64,000 nucleotides of DNA from MA-ANB-1 sp965216445 (GCA_965216445.1 OZ244166.1:2480001-2544000); one strand, 5' to 3'; positions 24,919 to 33,732 are shown, counted from the stretch's first letter. The notes: a model not told the origin generated them from the sequence alone. Made by a program: numbers and translations.

Positions 24919-25839
24919 TCACCTACCAATTCGTGCAGTGGTCAGAATCTCCAAACCGTGACTGATGGCCACCGAAATGTGACCCTCATCGTCGTAGAAG
25001 TGACCGCGTGCGCCCGGGATCACCTGAACCAACTCACGTCCACTCGAAATGGATACATTTCGATCGAGTGCGCCGTGCCAGACATGCAGATTCGGATGTG
25101 TGATTTTTCCGACGTCGAACCCCCATGGTCGAGAGAGCAGCTTTGCGTCGTGAGCGGCGCCTGATCCTCCCTGTCGGAAGGCCTCGTGGAGTGCGGTGCC
25201 GTACCTTCCGGCTAGGTCCGGCTCTGCCAAAGCCCTTTGGTCCACAACAGGCAGCCCGGCCAGTGCGGCCCTGCCCAGCGTCACGGGACCGTGTGCCTCC
25301 ATCCTCTGGCGTGTGGACTTCGCCATTGAGCGAAAAGCAACGTCGACGAGGAACGGTGCGTACTTCACCATGCGCCGCTGCAGTCGATTGATTGGAAGCT
25401 CCTGGTCGTTGCTGCCCAGTCCGCCTGGGCTCGCCCCCGATATCACCGTGACCATATTCAACCGCTCGGGTATCGAGAATGCGGTAGCCAATGCGTATGG
25501 CCCTCCCCCGGAGATCCCCTGGACACTGAATCGGTCGAGGTCGAGACTATCGGCAAGTTCGCCTACGTCCGCCGACCAGTCCAAAAGGCGATGGCCGGGT
25601 TTGAAGTCGGAGAAGCCCATTCCAGGGCGGTCAACGCCGATGAGGCGGATGCCAGCTTCGGCCGCAGCTTCGTGGAGGATGGCGGCCTCCAGTCTTGAAC
25701 CGGGGTGCCCATGGAAGTGGAACAACGGAGCGCCACTGTGGTCTCCATATTCGGCGTAGCCGAGCTGGCGCCCATCGCTCAGCCTCACGGAGCCTTCGAT
25801 TGGCTCCGCGAGACCTGCATTTAGTAGAAGCTCAGGCAC
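24919..25839 (-). CDS. Alpha/beta hydrolase
   Basis: 306 residues. The nucleophile elbow is GISGGGP (Ser in G-x-S-x-G), the oxyanion region LFHFHGHPGS, the acid is in WHGALDRNV and the catalytic His in DDEGHISVA. It resembles actinobacterial epoxide hydrolase/lipase-like proteins. The GTG at 25839 overlaps the permease stop (GTGCCTGA), so it is the last gene of the ABC operon. Its stop lies exactly at the island's left boundary. Substrate unknown; possibly acts on the compound handled by the exporter. Confidence 0.85.
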   Translation of the reverse strand: MPELLLNAGLAEPIEGSVRLSDGRQLGYAEYGDHSGAPLFHFHGHPGSRLEAAILHEAAAEAGIRLIGVDRPGMGFSDFKPGHRLLDWSADVGELADSLDLDRFSVQGISGGGPYALATAFSIPERLNMVTVISGASPGGLGSNDQELPINRLQRRMVKYAPFLVDVAFRSMAKSTRQRMEAHGPVTLGRAALAGLPVVDQRALAEPDLAGRYGTALHEAFRQGGSGAAHDAKLLSRPWGFDVGKITHPNLHVWHGALDRNVSISSGRELVQVIPGARGHFYDDEGHISVAISHGLEILTTARIGR

Positions 25840-26638
25840 GGGCTTCCACCAGCTTTTTTGTGGCTCTGGGCGTCGCCACTTTGGCCTGGCGAGGACGCAT
25901 CGCAACCAATGCGATGACAAACATGACCGGGATCCAGGCGACCACCGTGAGGAGGTCACCGCTGATCTCTGTGAAGGTTCCACCGCTGATTGCTACGGTC
26001 CTCATTGCTTCGAGGAGTGGTGCCATCGGCAGCACTTCAACGATTGACTGCAGCCAGCCGGGCAAACCCGAAATCGGGAAGAACGCTCCACTCAGGAATA
26101 TGACCGGCAACACGATCATCCCGGACAGAACACTCGCCGACTCGACACCAGAGGCTCGTGCTCCGATGGCGAATCCAAGGGACATGAAGGTTATTCCAGC
26201 AAGGACACTCAACAGGACGAGAAGGGCCGGGCTACCGACGAAATCCGCACCGAGGAGCACGGCCACTATCAGAACTGCAACCACCTGCATGGTGGCGACG
26301 AGCATCCGTGCAGCCACTTGTCCGACAATGAAGGCACTCTTCGGCATGGGTGTGGCATCCAGGCGACGCAACACCTTGGTCTCCTTGAAGCGGGCGTAGG
26401 TCGCCGAGGTCCACGACACGGCGAACTCCATCGCGGTCATGGCGAGCAATCCAGGCACGACGAAGTTGTAATAGTCGACGCCACCTGCGCCGCCCAGGTC
26501 AGTACCTGAGATGTTCAGGTCGAAAGCCGCGAAGGCGAGTAGGAATATGACGGGGAACGTGATGGCGCCTCCAATCAGCTGACGATCTCTGACGATCGAA
26601 AGCAGCGACGCCTTGAACATTGCGATTGTTGATTTCAT
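25832..26638 (-). CDS. ABC-2 type transporter permease
   Basis: 268 residues with six membrane segments and the ABC-2 signature stretch in the second half (LSGMIVLPVIFLSGAFFPISGLP and LLEAMRTV). Family members export drugs or lipids. The ATG at 26638 is preceded by AAGAAAGGA. It lies 20 bp after the ATPase and overlaps the hydrolase gene. Confidence 0.9.
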   Translation of the reverse strand: MKSTIAMFKASLLSIVRDRQLIGGAITFPVIFLLAFAAFDLNISGTDLGGAGGVDYYNFVVPGLLAMTAMEFAVSWTSATYARFKETKVLRRLDATPMPKSAFIVGQVAARMLVATMQVVAVLIVAVLLGADFVGSPALLVLLSVLAGITFMSLGFAIGARASGVESASVLSGMIVLPVIFLSGAFFPISGLPGWLQSIVEVLPMAPLLEAMRTVAISGGTFTEISGDLLTVVAWIPVMFVIALVAMRPRQAKVATPRATKKLVEARA

Positions 26639-26658
26639 TGTGCTGATCCTTTCTTGAT

Positions 26659-27636
26659 TCAGTCGCGTAGACGGTTGCCGGTGAGGTTGAGGAAGACGTC
26701 TTCGAGCGTTGCTCGATGGATTGAGACATCTTGTAGGTCGACGCCTACAGAGGCAGCCCATTCGAAGAGAGCAGGCACAGCGACATCGGCTGCTTCGATT
26801 GTGAGCGTGTACGTGTTGCGTCCGTTCACCTGATTGCTCAACTGGCCGAGGGGCAGTAGGGACACAAGATCTTTGTCGTCAATCTTGTCGACCGTGCTGA
26901 ACCGCACCGTGGTCGACGACCCGTAGCGCTCTTTGAGTCGCATTGGCGTATCGATTGCAGCGATCTTCCCACGGTCAATCACAGCGATCCGATCGGCCAA
27001 AGCTTCCGCCTCGTCCATGTAGTGAGTAGTGAGGATCACCGTTCTGCCCTCAGCGGAGAGACTGCGGATCACATCCCAGAGGTTGCGGCGTGCTTGGGGA
27101 TCGAGGCCTGTGGTCGGCTCGTCCAAGAACACAATCTCGGGGTCATTGACCAGTGCGGCTACTACTGCGAAACGTTGCGCCTGCCCGCCCGACAATTCTC
27201 CAACGAGTGCCCGCTTCTTTTCCAGGAGGCCCACTCGAGCCAACAGATCGTCTGCATCGAGCGACCTCGGGTACAGGCTCCCAAACAGCTCGAGAAGCTC
27301 TCCAAGACGGAGGAATTCGAAGTAAGTCGACGACTGGAGCTGGACTCCAATCCTTCTCTGGACGTCTCTCGGGTTTTCTAGAGAGTCGACGCCCAGTACA
27401 CGGACCGAGCCTTCACTGGCAGACGTCAGACCCTCAACGATTTCGATGGTGGTGGTCTTCCCTGCACCGTTGGGACCGAGGATGGCAAAGACCTCACCCT
27501 GTTCTACAACGAGATCGAGACCATCTACTGCCGCGAACGAACCGCCCTCCGGATCCGGGTAATACTTGACGAGGCCCTCGATGGCAACGGCGTGGGTCGT
27601 GCTCGAGGGAGCCCCTCCTTTGATTTGAGTCAACAT
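26659..27636 (-). CDS. ABC transporter ATP-binding protein (drug-export type)
   Basis: 325 residues, DrrA-like. Walker A GPNGAGKTT, signature LSGGQAQR, Walker B EIVFLDEP with TTGLDPQARR, H-loop ILTTHYMDEAEALADR, and a C-terminal regulatory tail to about residue 325. GGAGGAG precedes the ATG at 27636. First gene of the island operon, divergent from the MarR gene, which likely controls it. Confidence 0.93.
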   Translation of the reverse strand: MLTQIKGGAPSSTTHAVAIEGLVKYYPDPEGGSFAAVDGLDLVVEQGEVFAILGPNGAGKTTTIEIVEGLTSASEGSVRVLGVDSLENPRDVQRRIGVQLQSSTYFEFLRLGELLELFGSLYPRSLDADDLLARVGLLEKKRALVGELSGGQAQRFAVVAALVNDPEIVFLDEPTTGLDPQARRNLWDVIRSLSAEGRTVILTTHYMDEAEALADRIAVIDRGKIAAIDTPMRLKERYGSSTTVRFSTVDKIDDKDLVSLLPLGQLSNQVNGRNTYTLTIEAADVAVPALFEWAASVGVDLQDVSIHRATLEDVFLNLTGNRLRD

Positions 27637-27678
27637 CAGCTCCTCCTTTTTGATAACTGTATGGCTCAATAGTTGAGG

Positions 27679-27707
27679 AGTAAACCATATCTGGAGAAAC
27701 TTGTCAA
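27679..27707 (-). promoter_or_regulatory. Promoter of the island ABC operon, with MarR-type palindrome nearby
   Basis: On the minus strand TTGACA (27707-27702) is separated by 17 bp from TTTACT (27684-27679). A perfect inverted repeat CAAGT-A-ACTTG lies at 27728-27738 and a further ACTTG touches the -35 box, both plausible sites for the divergent MarR protein. Confidence 0.65.
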
Positions 27708-27754
27708 CCCCGAAACTATTTCCGAGGCAAGTAACTTGTGCTAGGCTTGGGGAT

Positions 27755-28255
27755 ATGACCCAAGACGCACCACCACAAGTCACCGAGGCGGACCTTGGCT
27801 TCGAGCCCATCTCCGAACACACAAGCGCCGCCTTCAGCCTGCTGCGTGTATCAGCACTCCTCACGGATGAACTCGACCGAGAACTCCAAGAAAACGCCGG
27901 CTTGGGACTATCTGAAATGCTGGTGCTGGTTCAACTGATGTTGGTTGGAGGGAGATTCAAGATGGCCGACCTTGCCGACGCCCTGGTCGTCACACGGGGC
28001 GGGGTAACGAAAATCATCGACCGACTGGTTGAGGCTGGACTTGTAGAGCGGGTACCTTCCGACTCGGACCGACGGGTCATCTACGCCCAGATAACCGAGC
28101 AAGCCAAAAGCAAGGTGAGGGAGCACCAACATCGGTTCGACGAAGTTGCCCACTATCGGTTGGCCGAGTTACTCAACAACTCGGAACTGCAGAAGCTAGG
28201 TGCGATGCTCGACCGCCTATCGTGCGAAAATCCGGGCTGGGAACCGCCGATCTGA
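27755..28255 (+). CDS. MarR-family transcriptional regulator
   Basis: 166 residues. Winged-helix core MADLADALVVTRGGVTKIIDRLVEAGLVER with the wing S-D-S-D-R-R. MarR proteins repress exporters until a ligand binds; here the gene faces an ABC exporter operon across a 118-bp gap. An earlier in-frame TTG (27701) lacks a ribosome site; the ATG at 27755 follows GGGG. Confidence 0.9.
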   Translation: MTQDAPPQVTEADLGFEPISEHTSAAFSLLRVSALLTDELDRELQENAGLGLSEMLVLVQLMLVGGRFKMADLADALVVTRGGVTKIIDRLVEAGLVERVPSDSDRRVIYAQITEQAKSKVREHQHRFDEVAHYRLAELLNNSELQKLGAMLDRLSCENPGWEPPI

Positions 28256-28306
28256 TCTCCATCGCGACGCTATTCAGGCGCTGTTTCCCGAGTCGACAGG
28301 GCGGTT

Positions 28307-28334
28307 GACGGATCGACGCCGTCCCTGACCACAA
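28307..28334 (+). repeat. attR-like direct repeat
   Basis: Exact copy of 24891-24918. It carries no tRNA 5' half, so it is the displaced end of the tRNA-Phe target. The bases on both sides differ from the attL flanks. Confidence 0.8.
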
Positions 28335-28442
28335 ACCCTCAGCTGCGAAAACACCTGGCATCAGGGCGCGCGCAATCAGAACCCTCGCGAAGGACCAACT
28401 AGCCACACCGCATGCCAACTTCTCTAGGGTTGTGGCTGAGAC

Positions 28443-29153
28443 ATGACTGAAACCATCACCTGGAAAGGCCGTTTCGGGCCCATGGAGTTGATGGTCGGGA
28501 GAGACACGTTCCGACCCAGCACCATCACCGGCCTCCTCGCGGACGCAATGAAGATCGCTCCTGGAACCGACGTCATGGATGTCGGATGTGGGTCGGGCAT
28601 TCTTTCGATCATCGCCGCCAAACTGGGGGCACGCCGCGTCTTCAGCATCGACGCCGCGCCTCAAACCGTCGAAGTCGCAACTCACAACGCCCAGGCCCAT
28701 GGCGTTGGAGATATCGTCAAGGTGTATCAGGGCGACCTCTTCGAGCCACTGGATCCGGACCTCACGGCAGACGTAGTGATAGGTGACGTTTCCGGGATAC
28801 CCGACTCCATCGCAGTGGCATCGGGCTGGTTTCCCTCTGGTCTTGCCGGCGGACCAACGGGGTCCGAGGTCCCCATCCGCATGCTCGAACAGGCACGAGA
28901 GCGAATCCGGAGCGGTGGCCGGCTACTACTTCCCACCGGATCGCTTCAGGACGAACAGTCGATACTGTCCAGAGCTCAGTCGGCGTTCCGAAACATCCGC
29001 CAACTCGCCGAACGCAACATCCCCCTCCCCTCCTCGCTAGCGGAGCACCCTGCCGTCCTCGACGCCCTCAAAAACAGGATCATCGCCCTGACCCAAAAAG
29101 GCAGTCGCTTTCTCTGGACGGCTCGTATCTGGGAGTTGGAAACAGGCAAGTAG
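28443..29153 (+). CDS. Class I SAM-dependent methyltransferase (PrmA-like)
   Basis: 236 residues. SAM motif I is VMDVGCGSGILSIIAAKLGA, motif post-I FSIDAAP, and motif IV region VVIGDVSGIPD. The N-terminal part (WKGRFGPMELMVGRDTFRPS) suggests a ribosomal-protein or small-molecule methyltransferase. Substrate not inferred. First gene beyond the island. Confidence 0.8.
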   Translation: MTETITWKGRFGPMELMVGRDTFRPSTITGLLADAMKIAPGTDVMDVGCGSGILSIIAAKLGARRVFSIDAAPQTVEVATHNAQAHGVGDIVKVYQGDLFEPLDPDLTADVVIGDVSGIPDSIAVASGWFPSGLAGGPTGSEVPIRMLEQARERIRSGGRLLLPTGSLQDEQSILSRAQSAFRNIRQLAERNIPLPSSLAEHPAVLDALKNRIIALTQKGSRFLWTARIWELETGK

Positions 29154-29246
29154 CCAAAGCGCCTGCTGATGGAATGGTTTAGCCCCTGGCAGCCCTCCGG
29201 GCTGGTCGATGCGTTTAGCCCTACCCGGGCGAGGTTGGGTGCTGGG

Positions 29247-29579
29247 TCAGAGGCCCTGGGTGTTCATTCGGGTCTGGCTGCTGGCAGTCCGAATATCGGT
29301 CATGGCGGTGGAACCACCCATCGTCAGATATGCGTCCTCAATCTGACGTTGCGCCATACCGTCACCACGCGCCAACACGTAGATGAACGTCCCAAGAAGC
29401 GGAATCACAATAAGGACAAGTGCCCATAACGCCTTGGCTCCGCCCCCAAGATCCTTGCTGCGCAACAGGTCTGCAATCACCTTGAAAAGCAGGATCAGCC
29501 AAGCAAAGAACAAGCTGATCATCACGGTTGCCCAGAAAATATCAAACAGGGGCAATAGGGCTCCTTTCGCCAATCGCAT
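29247..29579 (-). CDS. PLDc_N-domain membrane protein
   Basis: 110 residues: two membrane helices (FDIFWATVMISLFFAWLILL and ALWALVLIVIPLLGTFIYVL) with the linker D-L-L-R-S-K-D-L-G-G-G-A-K typical of PLDc_N small membrane proteins, followed by the ARGDGMAQR motif and a disordered tail. Function unknown; common in actinobacteria. Confidence 0.85.
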   Translation of the reverse strand: MRLAKGALLPLFDIFWATVMISLFFAWLILLFKVIADLLRSKDLGGGAKALWALVLIVIPLLGTFIYVLARGDGMAQRQIEDAYLTMGGSTAMTDIRTASSQTRMNTQGL

Positions 29580-29683
29580 TATGGCACGAACTCTTTCCGC
29601 TTACCGGAGGGGACATCGGCAACGTCGTACCGCCCCGTCGTCCGCCGTCAACCCATCGGAATCGGTAAACCCCACAGCAACAC

Positions 29684-30205
29684 TTACAAGATCTGCCCTT
29701 CGATGAAAGCCGCCCTTTCGACGGGTGAGACTTGGGGCACCTGCACCATCTCGTAGTCCAAACTCTCATATGCGGCGACCACTTCTGCATAGAAAGATTG
29801 CGCTTGTGCGAAAGTTGCTCGTCTCATATCGTCGGTTTCGTAGATCTCCGCCCACGGCGCGGTCACAAACACGGGGTTCTCGTAGCGGTACTCGGATGCC
29901 GCGGCGAAAGCTTCGCCGGCATCCACTCCACTGACTCTTGCGTACGCCACACAGTCGGGAAGACCCCGGTCGAAAACAGCGACCGATCCATCTCGCACAG
30001 AGTCGTATTTCTCAATCGACCTCTCGATTAGCCGTTGAACGAACTCCTCAGGGCGTTTATCGAGTGTGATCTCTCCGGTAGCGAGCCGATGCTCAGCAAT
30101 GAGTTCCCTTGCCGGTTCGGCCACGGTTGAGATCGCATCGGACAGAGCCGAAATGAGAGTTGTCTTTCCGGTGCCCAACCCACCAGTGATCACAAACCGA
30201 GCCAT
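29684..30205 (-). CDS. P-loop ATPase (AAA_28-like)
   Basis: 173 residues starting at MARFVITGG (ATG 30205; another ATG is directly upstream). Walker A is GGLGTGKTT; FDRGLPDCVAYA is the Walker B/lid region seen in AAA_28 and NadR-kinase-like proteins. Predicted nucleotide or small-molecule kinase or ATPase of unknown substrate. Confidence 0.8.
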   Translation of the reverse strand: MARFVITGGLGTGKTTLISALSDAISTVAEPARELIAEHRLATGEITLDKRPEEFVQRLIERSIEKYDSVRDGSVAVFDRGLPDCVAYARVSGVDAGEAFAAASEYRYENPVFVTAPWAEIYETDDMRRATFAQAQSFYAEVVAAYESLDYEMVQVPQVSPVERAAFIEGQIL

Positions 30206-30265
30206 CAATCTCCACGATACGACGAATGCTTCATCGGTTCGGCCGCCCCCGGACGGGCCTCTCGT

Positions 30266-31042
30266 TCATCCAGGAAGTCGTGGGTCCTTCCATCCCGTTC
30301 CCGAGTTCAGCGCATCACGCACCGGGTCGCCGGTTTCGTTTGGCTTGATCTCCTTGATCACCTTGGCCGGCACACCACCGACCACCGTGTAGTCCGGCAC
30401 GTCCTTGGTCACCACCGAGTTGGCTCCGACGATGGCCCGATACCCAATTGTCGAACCGGCCATCACGACCACGTTGTATCCGATGACGCTGTTGGCACCG
30501 ATCCGAACAGGTGCCAAACCTCGCCCCGAATATGCGATGGGTCGCTCGAAGTTGTCGAAGGGGTGGGTGTGAGTCTCGATGGTCGTACCCGCTGAGATCA
30601 TCGTGTAGGCCCCGACTTCGATGGGACCACGGTCGTCGAGCATCGAATTGCGATTGACGAGCACTCCATCGCCGAGGGAGATGTTCGATCCGTCACTGAA
30701 CAAGACGTTGTGGTGGAAGATCACCCCGTCGCCGCAGTGTTTGAAGAGCTTCTTCGCGAGGATTCGCCGCAGGGGGATGGCGAACCCCTGGATCATCGCC
30801 GCGGGTGTGCGGTCGAACATTCGCCAGAACATGCGGTAGTAGTCGGCCTCGTCGAACTCACGCTCGGCTCCATCGCCCTTGAACGGATCAGGTGGGTGAT
30901 AGAACTCACCCTTTTCCAGCGAGCCGGCCACGAGTCGATTCACTTCATCGAGATAAGAGTTGGCCGATCCGATAAATGTCCCGGCGGTAGTTTGTGCTTC
31001 GAGCTTGGCCAGCAACTCGCCGGCGTGCCCCTCAACCACCAA
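30266..31042 (-). CDS. Hexapeptide-repeat acyltransferase
   Basis: 258 residues. The C-terminal half forms a left-handed beta-helix with hexapeptide repeats (GVLVNRNSMLDDRGPIEVG, IGANSVIGYNVVVMAGSTIG) and ends in the DYTVVGGVPAKVIKEI block of the maa/CysE/NodL group. The N-terminal half is helical. It overlaps the glycosyltransferase gene upstream by 11 nt, so the pair may act on the same sugar or lipid. Confidence 0.85.
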   Translation of the reverse strand: MVVEGHAGELLAKLEAQTTAGTFIGSANSYLDEVNRLVAGSLEKGEFYHPPDPFKGDGAEREFDEADYYRMFWRMFDRTPAAMIQGFAIPLRRILAKKLFKHCGDGVIFHHNVLFSDGSNISLGDGVLVNRNSMLDDRGPIEVGAYTMISAGTTIETHTHPFDNFERPIAYSGRGLAPVRIGANSVIGYNVVVMAGSTIGYRAIVGANSVVTKDVPDYTVVGGVPAKVIKEIKPNETGDPVRDALNSGTGWKDPRLPG

Positions 31043-31772
31043 CCATCACCTGGGGTTTCGGGCTTCTTGAAAGTGTCTCTCTCACGATCGTACGAGCGTA
31101 CCCGGACACGACGATCAGTCTGCCCTTCACAGCACCGTGGCGGTAACCCATCTTCGAGGTGTCGGGGCCGTAGATGCGCGGAATTGGGATCTCCCGGTAG
31201 TCGAGGCCCGCTTCAGCTGTGGAGAAGCATGATTCCAACTCGGACTCATACCCGCAGCCCTGAAGACGCAAAGCTCGGAAGGCTCGCGGCGAGAAGCAAC
31301 GGAACCCGGAGAACGGATCTGTCATCGAGAACCCGGTTGCTGCTCTCATCGCGGCAATAGTCGCCCGACGCACTAGACGGCGATTCAAAGGCGCTTTGTG
31401 TTTGCGGTCTCCACTCATGTAGCGACTGCCTACACAGAGGTCTACTTCACCGCGGAGAACGGGTCGCACCAGGTCTGGAATCGTGGCGGGAAGGTGCTGG
31501 CCGTCGGAGTCCATCCAAACGACGGCATCGACCGGTAAGCCCTTGAGCTCCTCATTCCCCCGACACAGGGCCGCGCCTTTGCCCATGTTCTCCGGCTGTT
31601 CGATCACCGTCTTGCCAGCCGCTCGCACCACATCGGCAGTCCCATCATCGGAACCATCATCGATGATGACGGCCTCCACCCGATATCCATCGATCTCCGT
31701 GGGTAACTGCTCGAGCAGATCCCCTATCTTCGACACTTCGTTGAACGCCGGCATCAATATGAAAATGGCCAT
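31032..31772 (-). CDS. Family 2 glycosyltransferase (polyprenyl-phosphate type)
   Basis: 246 residues from ATG 31772. GT-A fold: ILMPAFNEVSKIGDLL, AVIIDDGSDDGT, WMDSDGQH (DxD-like) and SRYMSGDRKHKAPLNRRL, as in dolichol-phosphate mannosyltransferase-like enzymes. No C-terminal membrane segments. Probably envelope polysaccharide or lipid-linked sugar synthesis. Confidence 0.88.
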   Translation of the reverse strand: MAIFILMPAFNEVSKIGDLLEQLPTEIDGYRVEAVIIDDGSDDGTADVVRAAGKTVIEQPENMGKGAALCRGNEELKGLPVDAVVWMDSDGQHLPATIPDLVRPVLRGEVDLCVGSRYMSGDRKHKAPLNRRLVRRATIAAMRAATGFSMTDPFSGFRCFSPRAFRALRLQGCGYESELESCFSTAEAGLDYREIPIPRIYGPDTSKMGYRHGAVKGRLIVVSGYARTIVRETLSRSPKPQVMVGG

Positions 31773-31870
31773 GCATGTAACTAACAAACGTTCGTTCGTT
31801 TTGAATAGGGTATTTAGTCCTTAATCGCCGATGAGGGCTCAGCTTCAGTGAACTTCCGGGTGAATTGAAG

Positions 31871-32491
31871 TTACGCGTCTGGCGAACCTTCCAGCTGGCC
31901 CTTCATGACGATCTCGTCGGAAACCTCGTTTCCAGCCCCTTCCTCTTGGAGGCTGATCCAGATCATCGGGTATTCATTGACGTCAACACCAGCCCATAGA
32001 GTCACAGGTTTGTTGGCACCGCGGAGGTGGAAGGTTCCGATCGAGACGCCCTCTCCCCTCTCGTTCCAAACCCAGCCCTCGTAGTAGAACCCTGGTTCAG
32101 CAGCTGGCAAGTCGGTTAGGTCGACTTCTATCGCCCACCCGGCCCCGGTTGCGTCCAGAACGGCCACCCCAGATGCTTGAGGAGCCAGCTCGGTTCCGGC
32201 CAGGACGACTCGGGTCCCGGTTGGCCACAACGCAACAAGAGAAACTGCAATCAGAATCACCGCCGCTGCTGCTCCGATCCAGGACCAGTTTCGGGAGGTT
32301 CCTCCATCCGACTGAGCGCTTGCTTCAGCTGCGATCGCATCGAGCACGCCCGAACGAAGGCCCTCAGGCGGGTTCGCCCAAGTTTCGGACTCGGTCAGGA
32401 CCGAACGCACCGACTCCAGCGCTTCCGCATCAGAGGATTCTCCTGGTGTCCCGCCAGCCAGGTACTCGGCGTTCCGGTCATTGGTGTTCAT
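31871..32491 (-). CDS. RskA-like transmembrane anti-sigma factor
   Basis: 206 residues from ATG 32491. A cytoplasmic N-terminus (WANPPEGLRSGVLDAIAAEA) leads to one membrane helix (about residues 69-89) and an extracytoplasmic domain (GWAIEVDLTDLPAAEPGFYYEGWVW, core L-P-A-x-x-x-G-x-x-Y-E-x-W) as in RskA. The canonical zinc His-Cys pair is absent. It is directly downstream of an ECF sigma gene (36 bp), which it presumably sequesters at the membrane. Confidence 0.82.
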   Translation of the reverse strand: MNTNDRNAEYLAGGTPGESSDAEALESVRSVLTESETWANPPEGLRSGVLDAIAAEASAQSDGGTSRNWSWIGAAAAVILIAVSLVALWPTGTRVVLAGTELAPQASGVAVLDATGAGWAIEVDLTDLPAAEPGFYYEGWVWNERGEGVSIGTFHLRGANKPVTLWAGVDVNEYPMIWISLQEEGAGNEVSDEIVMKGQLEGSPDA

Positions 32492-32527
32492 CTTCACCCC
32501 TAATACGTAGCAGGCTTGCTGATCGGT

Positions 32528-33064
32528 TCACGATCTGTCCCCAAAATGACTGAGTTTCTCGAGCAAGCTCTTGTGAGCCCGGTGCGATCGCGACTTGACC
32601 GTGCCAACCGGTATGTCGAGTTTCTTGGCAATCTCGGTCTGGGTGAGGCCGCCGAAGTGACTCAAATAGACGATCTCGCGCTCGTCATCTTGTAGTTGGT
32701 CGACCGCGGCCCGCACCTCAAATGCTTCCCAAGTGGCCACAAACGACGGCCCCTCGATAGGGACTTCGTCAAGTTCCGTAGGCGTGGCCCGGCTTTCCTT
32801 GCGATAGACGTCAATGGCCGTCCTTCGAGCGATTGAGTAGATCCACGGAGCGAAGTCTCGTCTTGGGTCAAAGGTCTCGGCGGCCCGCCATGCCTTGACA
32901 AAGGTCTGCTGAGTGGCGTCGGCGGCCCGACCACGGTCGCCCAGGATCCTCAAAGACAACGAGAACACGGCACCGGAGAACCGGTCGTAAACGGCGGCGA
33001 CTGCATCTTCGTCACCAGCTTGAAAGCGCACGAGGACATCGGAATCCACAACACATTCTGCCAC
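32528..33064 (-). CDS. ECF sigma factor (SigK-like)
   Basis: 178 residues. Region 2: RILGDRGRAADATQQTFVKAWR and FAPWIYSIARRTAIDVYR; region 4: EIVYLSHFGGLTQTEIAKKL then PVGTVKSRSHRAHKSL. Partnered with the RskA-like gene downstream and facing a lipoprotein gene with an ECF-type promoter. Start at GTG 33064. Confidence 0.92.
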   Translation of the reverse strand: MAECVVDSDVLVRFQAGDEDAVAAVYDRFSGAVFSLSLRILGDRGRAADATQQTFVKAWRAAETFDPRRDFAPWIYSIARRTAIDVYRKESRATPTELDEVPIEGPSFVATWEAFEVRAAVDQLQDDEREIVYLSHFGGLTQTEIAKKLDIPVGTVKSRSHRAHKSLLEKLSHFGDRS

Positions 33065-33067
33065 TGG

Positions 33068-33095
33068 TGAACCGTCTGGCGAGAAGACACGTATT
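33068..33095 (+). promoter_or_regulatory. ECF-type promoter of the divergent lipoprotein gene
   Basis: TGAACC (33068-33073), a 16-bp spacer and CGTATT (33090-33095) match the usual ECF pattern (GAAC and CGT). Transcription would start about 33100, 24 bp before the gene's ATG. The divergent ECF sigma gene is the obvious candidate to use it. Confidence 0.6.
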
Positions 33096-33123
33096 GGAGG
33101 TGAGAATCAAAAGGAGGATCTCA

Positions 33124-33666
33124 ATGAAGAAGAGAACAATGATGTCCGTGATGGTGGCAGGTGCCTTGGTACTCGCGGCCTGCGGTGGCGACGGCGATTC
33201 CGCTGAAGACACGACAACCACCGCACAGGAAACAACCACAACCGCTCAGGAAACGACGACCACCACCGAAGCCGCCGAGACGACGACAACGCCAGGATCC
33301 GACACGACGACAGCAAGTGCTTCGGGAGGCGTTCACACCGCAGACACCGATCTAGGAACCATCCTGGTGAACAGTGACGGCTTTGCTCTGTACTTCTTCA
33401 CGCCGGACACCGACGGAGAAAGTACTTGCTACGACGCCTGCGCAACCGCATGGCCGCCGGTACCTGCTGACGAAGCGACGGGGTCCGAGCTGGACAGCTC
33501 CCTATTCGGGTCGACAACTCGAACCGACGGGATGGAGCAATTGACCGTCAATGGCAAACCCGTCTACTTGTTCGCCGCGGACTCAGCTCCCGGCGATACC
33601 AACGGTCAGGGTGTCAACGACGTCTGGTTTGTCATCGACGCCGACGGAAACATGATCGGCGGCTGA
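33124..33666 (+). CDS. Lipoprotein with two secreted-repeat (PF03640-type) units
   Basis: 180 residues. Lipobox LVLAAC (Cys20), then a Thr-rich linker with repeated TTTTAQE units, then two copies of a short beta repeat: LGTILVNSDGFALYFFTPD followed by CYDACATAWPPV, and MEQLTVNGKPVYLFAADSA. The family is a common exported lipoprotein of unknown function. AAGGAGG at 33111-33117 sets the ATG at 33124. Likely controlled by the adjacent ECF/anti-sigma system. Confidence 0.88.
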   Translation: MKKRTMMSVMVAGALVLAACGGDGDSAEDTTTTAQETTTTAQETTTTTEAAETTTTPGSDTTTASASGGVHTADTDLGTILVNSDGFALYFFTPDTDGESTCYDACATAWPPVPADEATGSELDSSLFGSTTRTDGMEQLTVNGKPVYLFAADSAPGDTNGQGVNDVWFVIDADGNMIGG

Positions 33667-33693
33667 CGCAGCTGTCTCAAAACACGCAAGTCC

Positions 33694-33732
33694 GATGGGG
33701 GCCGGTGACCAACGACCGGTCCCCATCTTTTT
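33694..33732 (+). terminator. Terminator after the lipoprotein gene
   Basis: GATGGGGGCCGGT pairs with ACCGGTCCCCATC (one G-T pair) around an 8-nt loop and is followed by TTTTT. Confidence 0.93.

Larger units (their letters stand above)
24891..28334. mobile_element. Integrase-less genomic island at tRNA-Phe
   Basis: A 3.4 kb segment bounded by a 28-bp perfect direct repeat: 24891-24918, covering the T-arm and 3' end of tRNA-Phe, and 28307-28334. This is the usual result of site-specific integration at a tRNA 3' end. Cargo: alpha/beta hydrolase, ABC-2 permease, ABC ATPase and MarR regulator. No recombinase is present, so it is either a remnant or was mobilised in trans. Confidence 0.75.

Noticed and set aside
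24919..28306. A hidden or degraded integrase in the tRNA-Phe island
   Set aside because: All space is taken by four intact genes and short control regions; no tyrosine or serine recombinase motif was seen.
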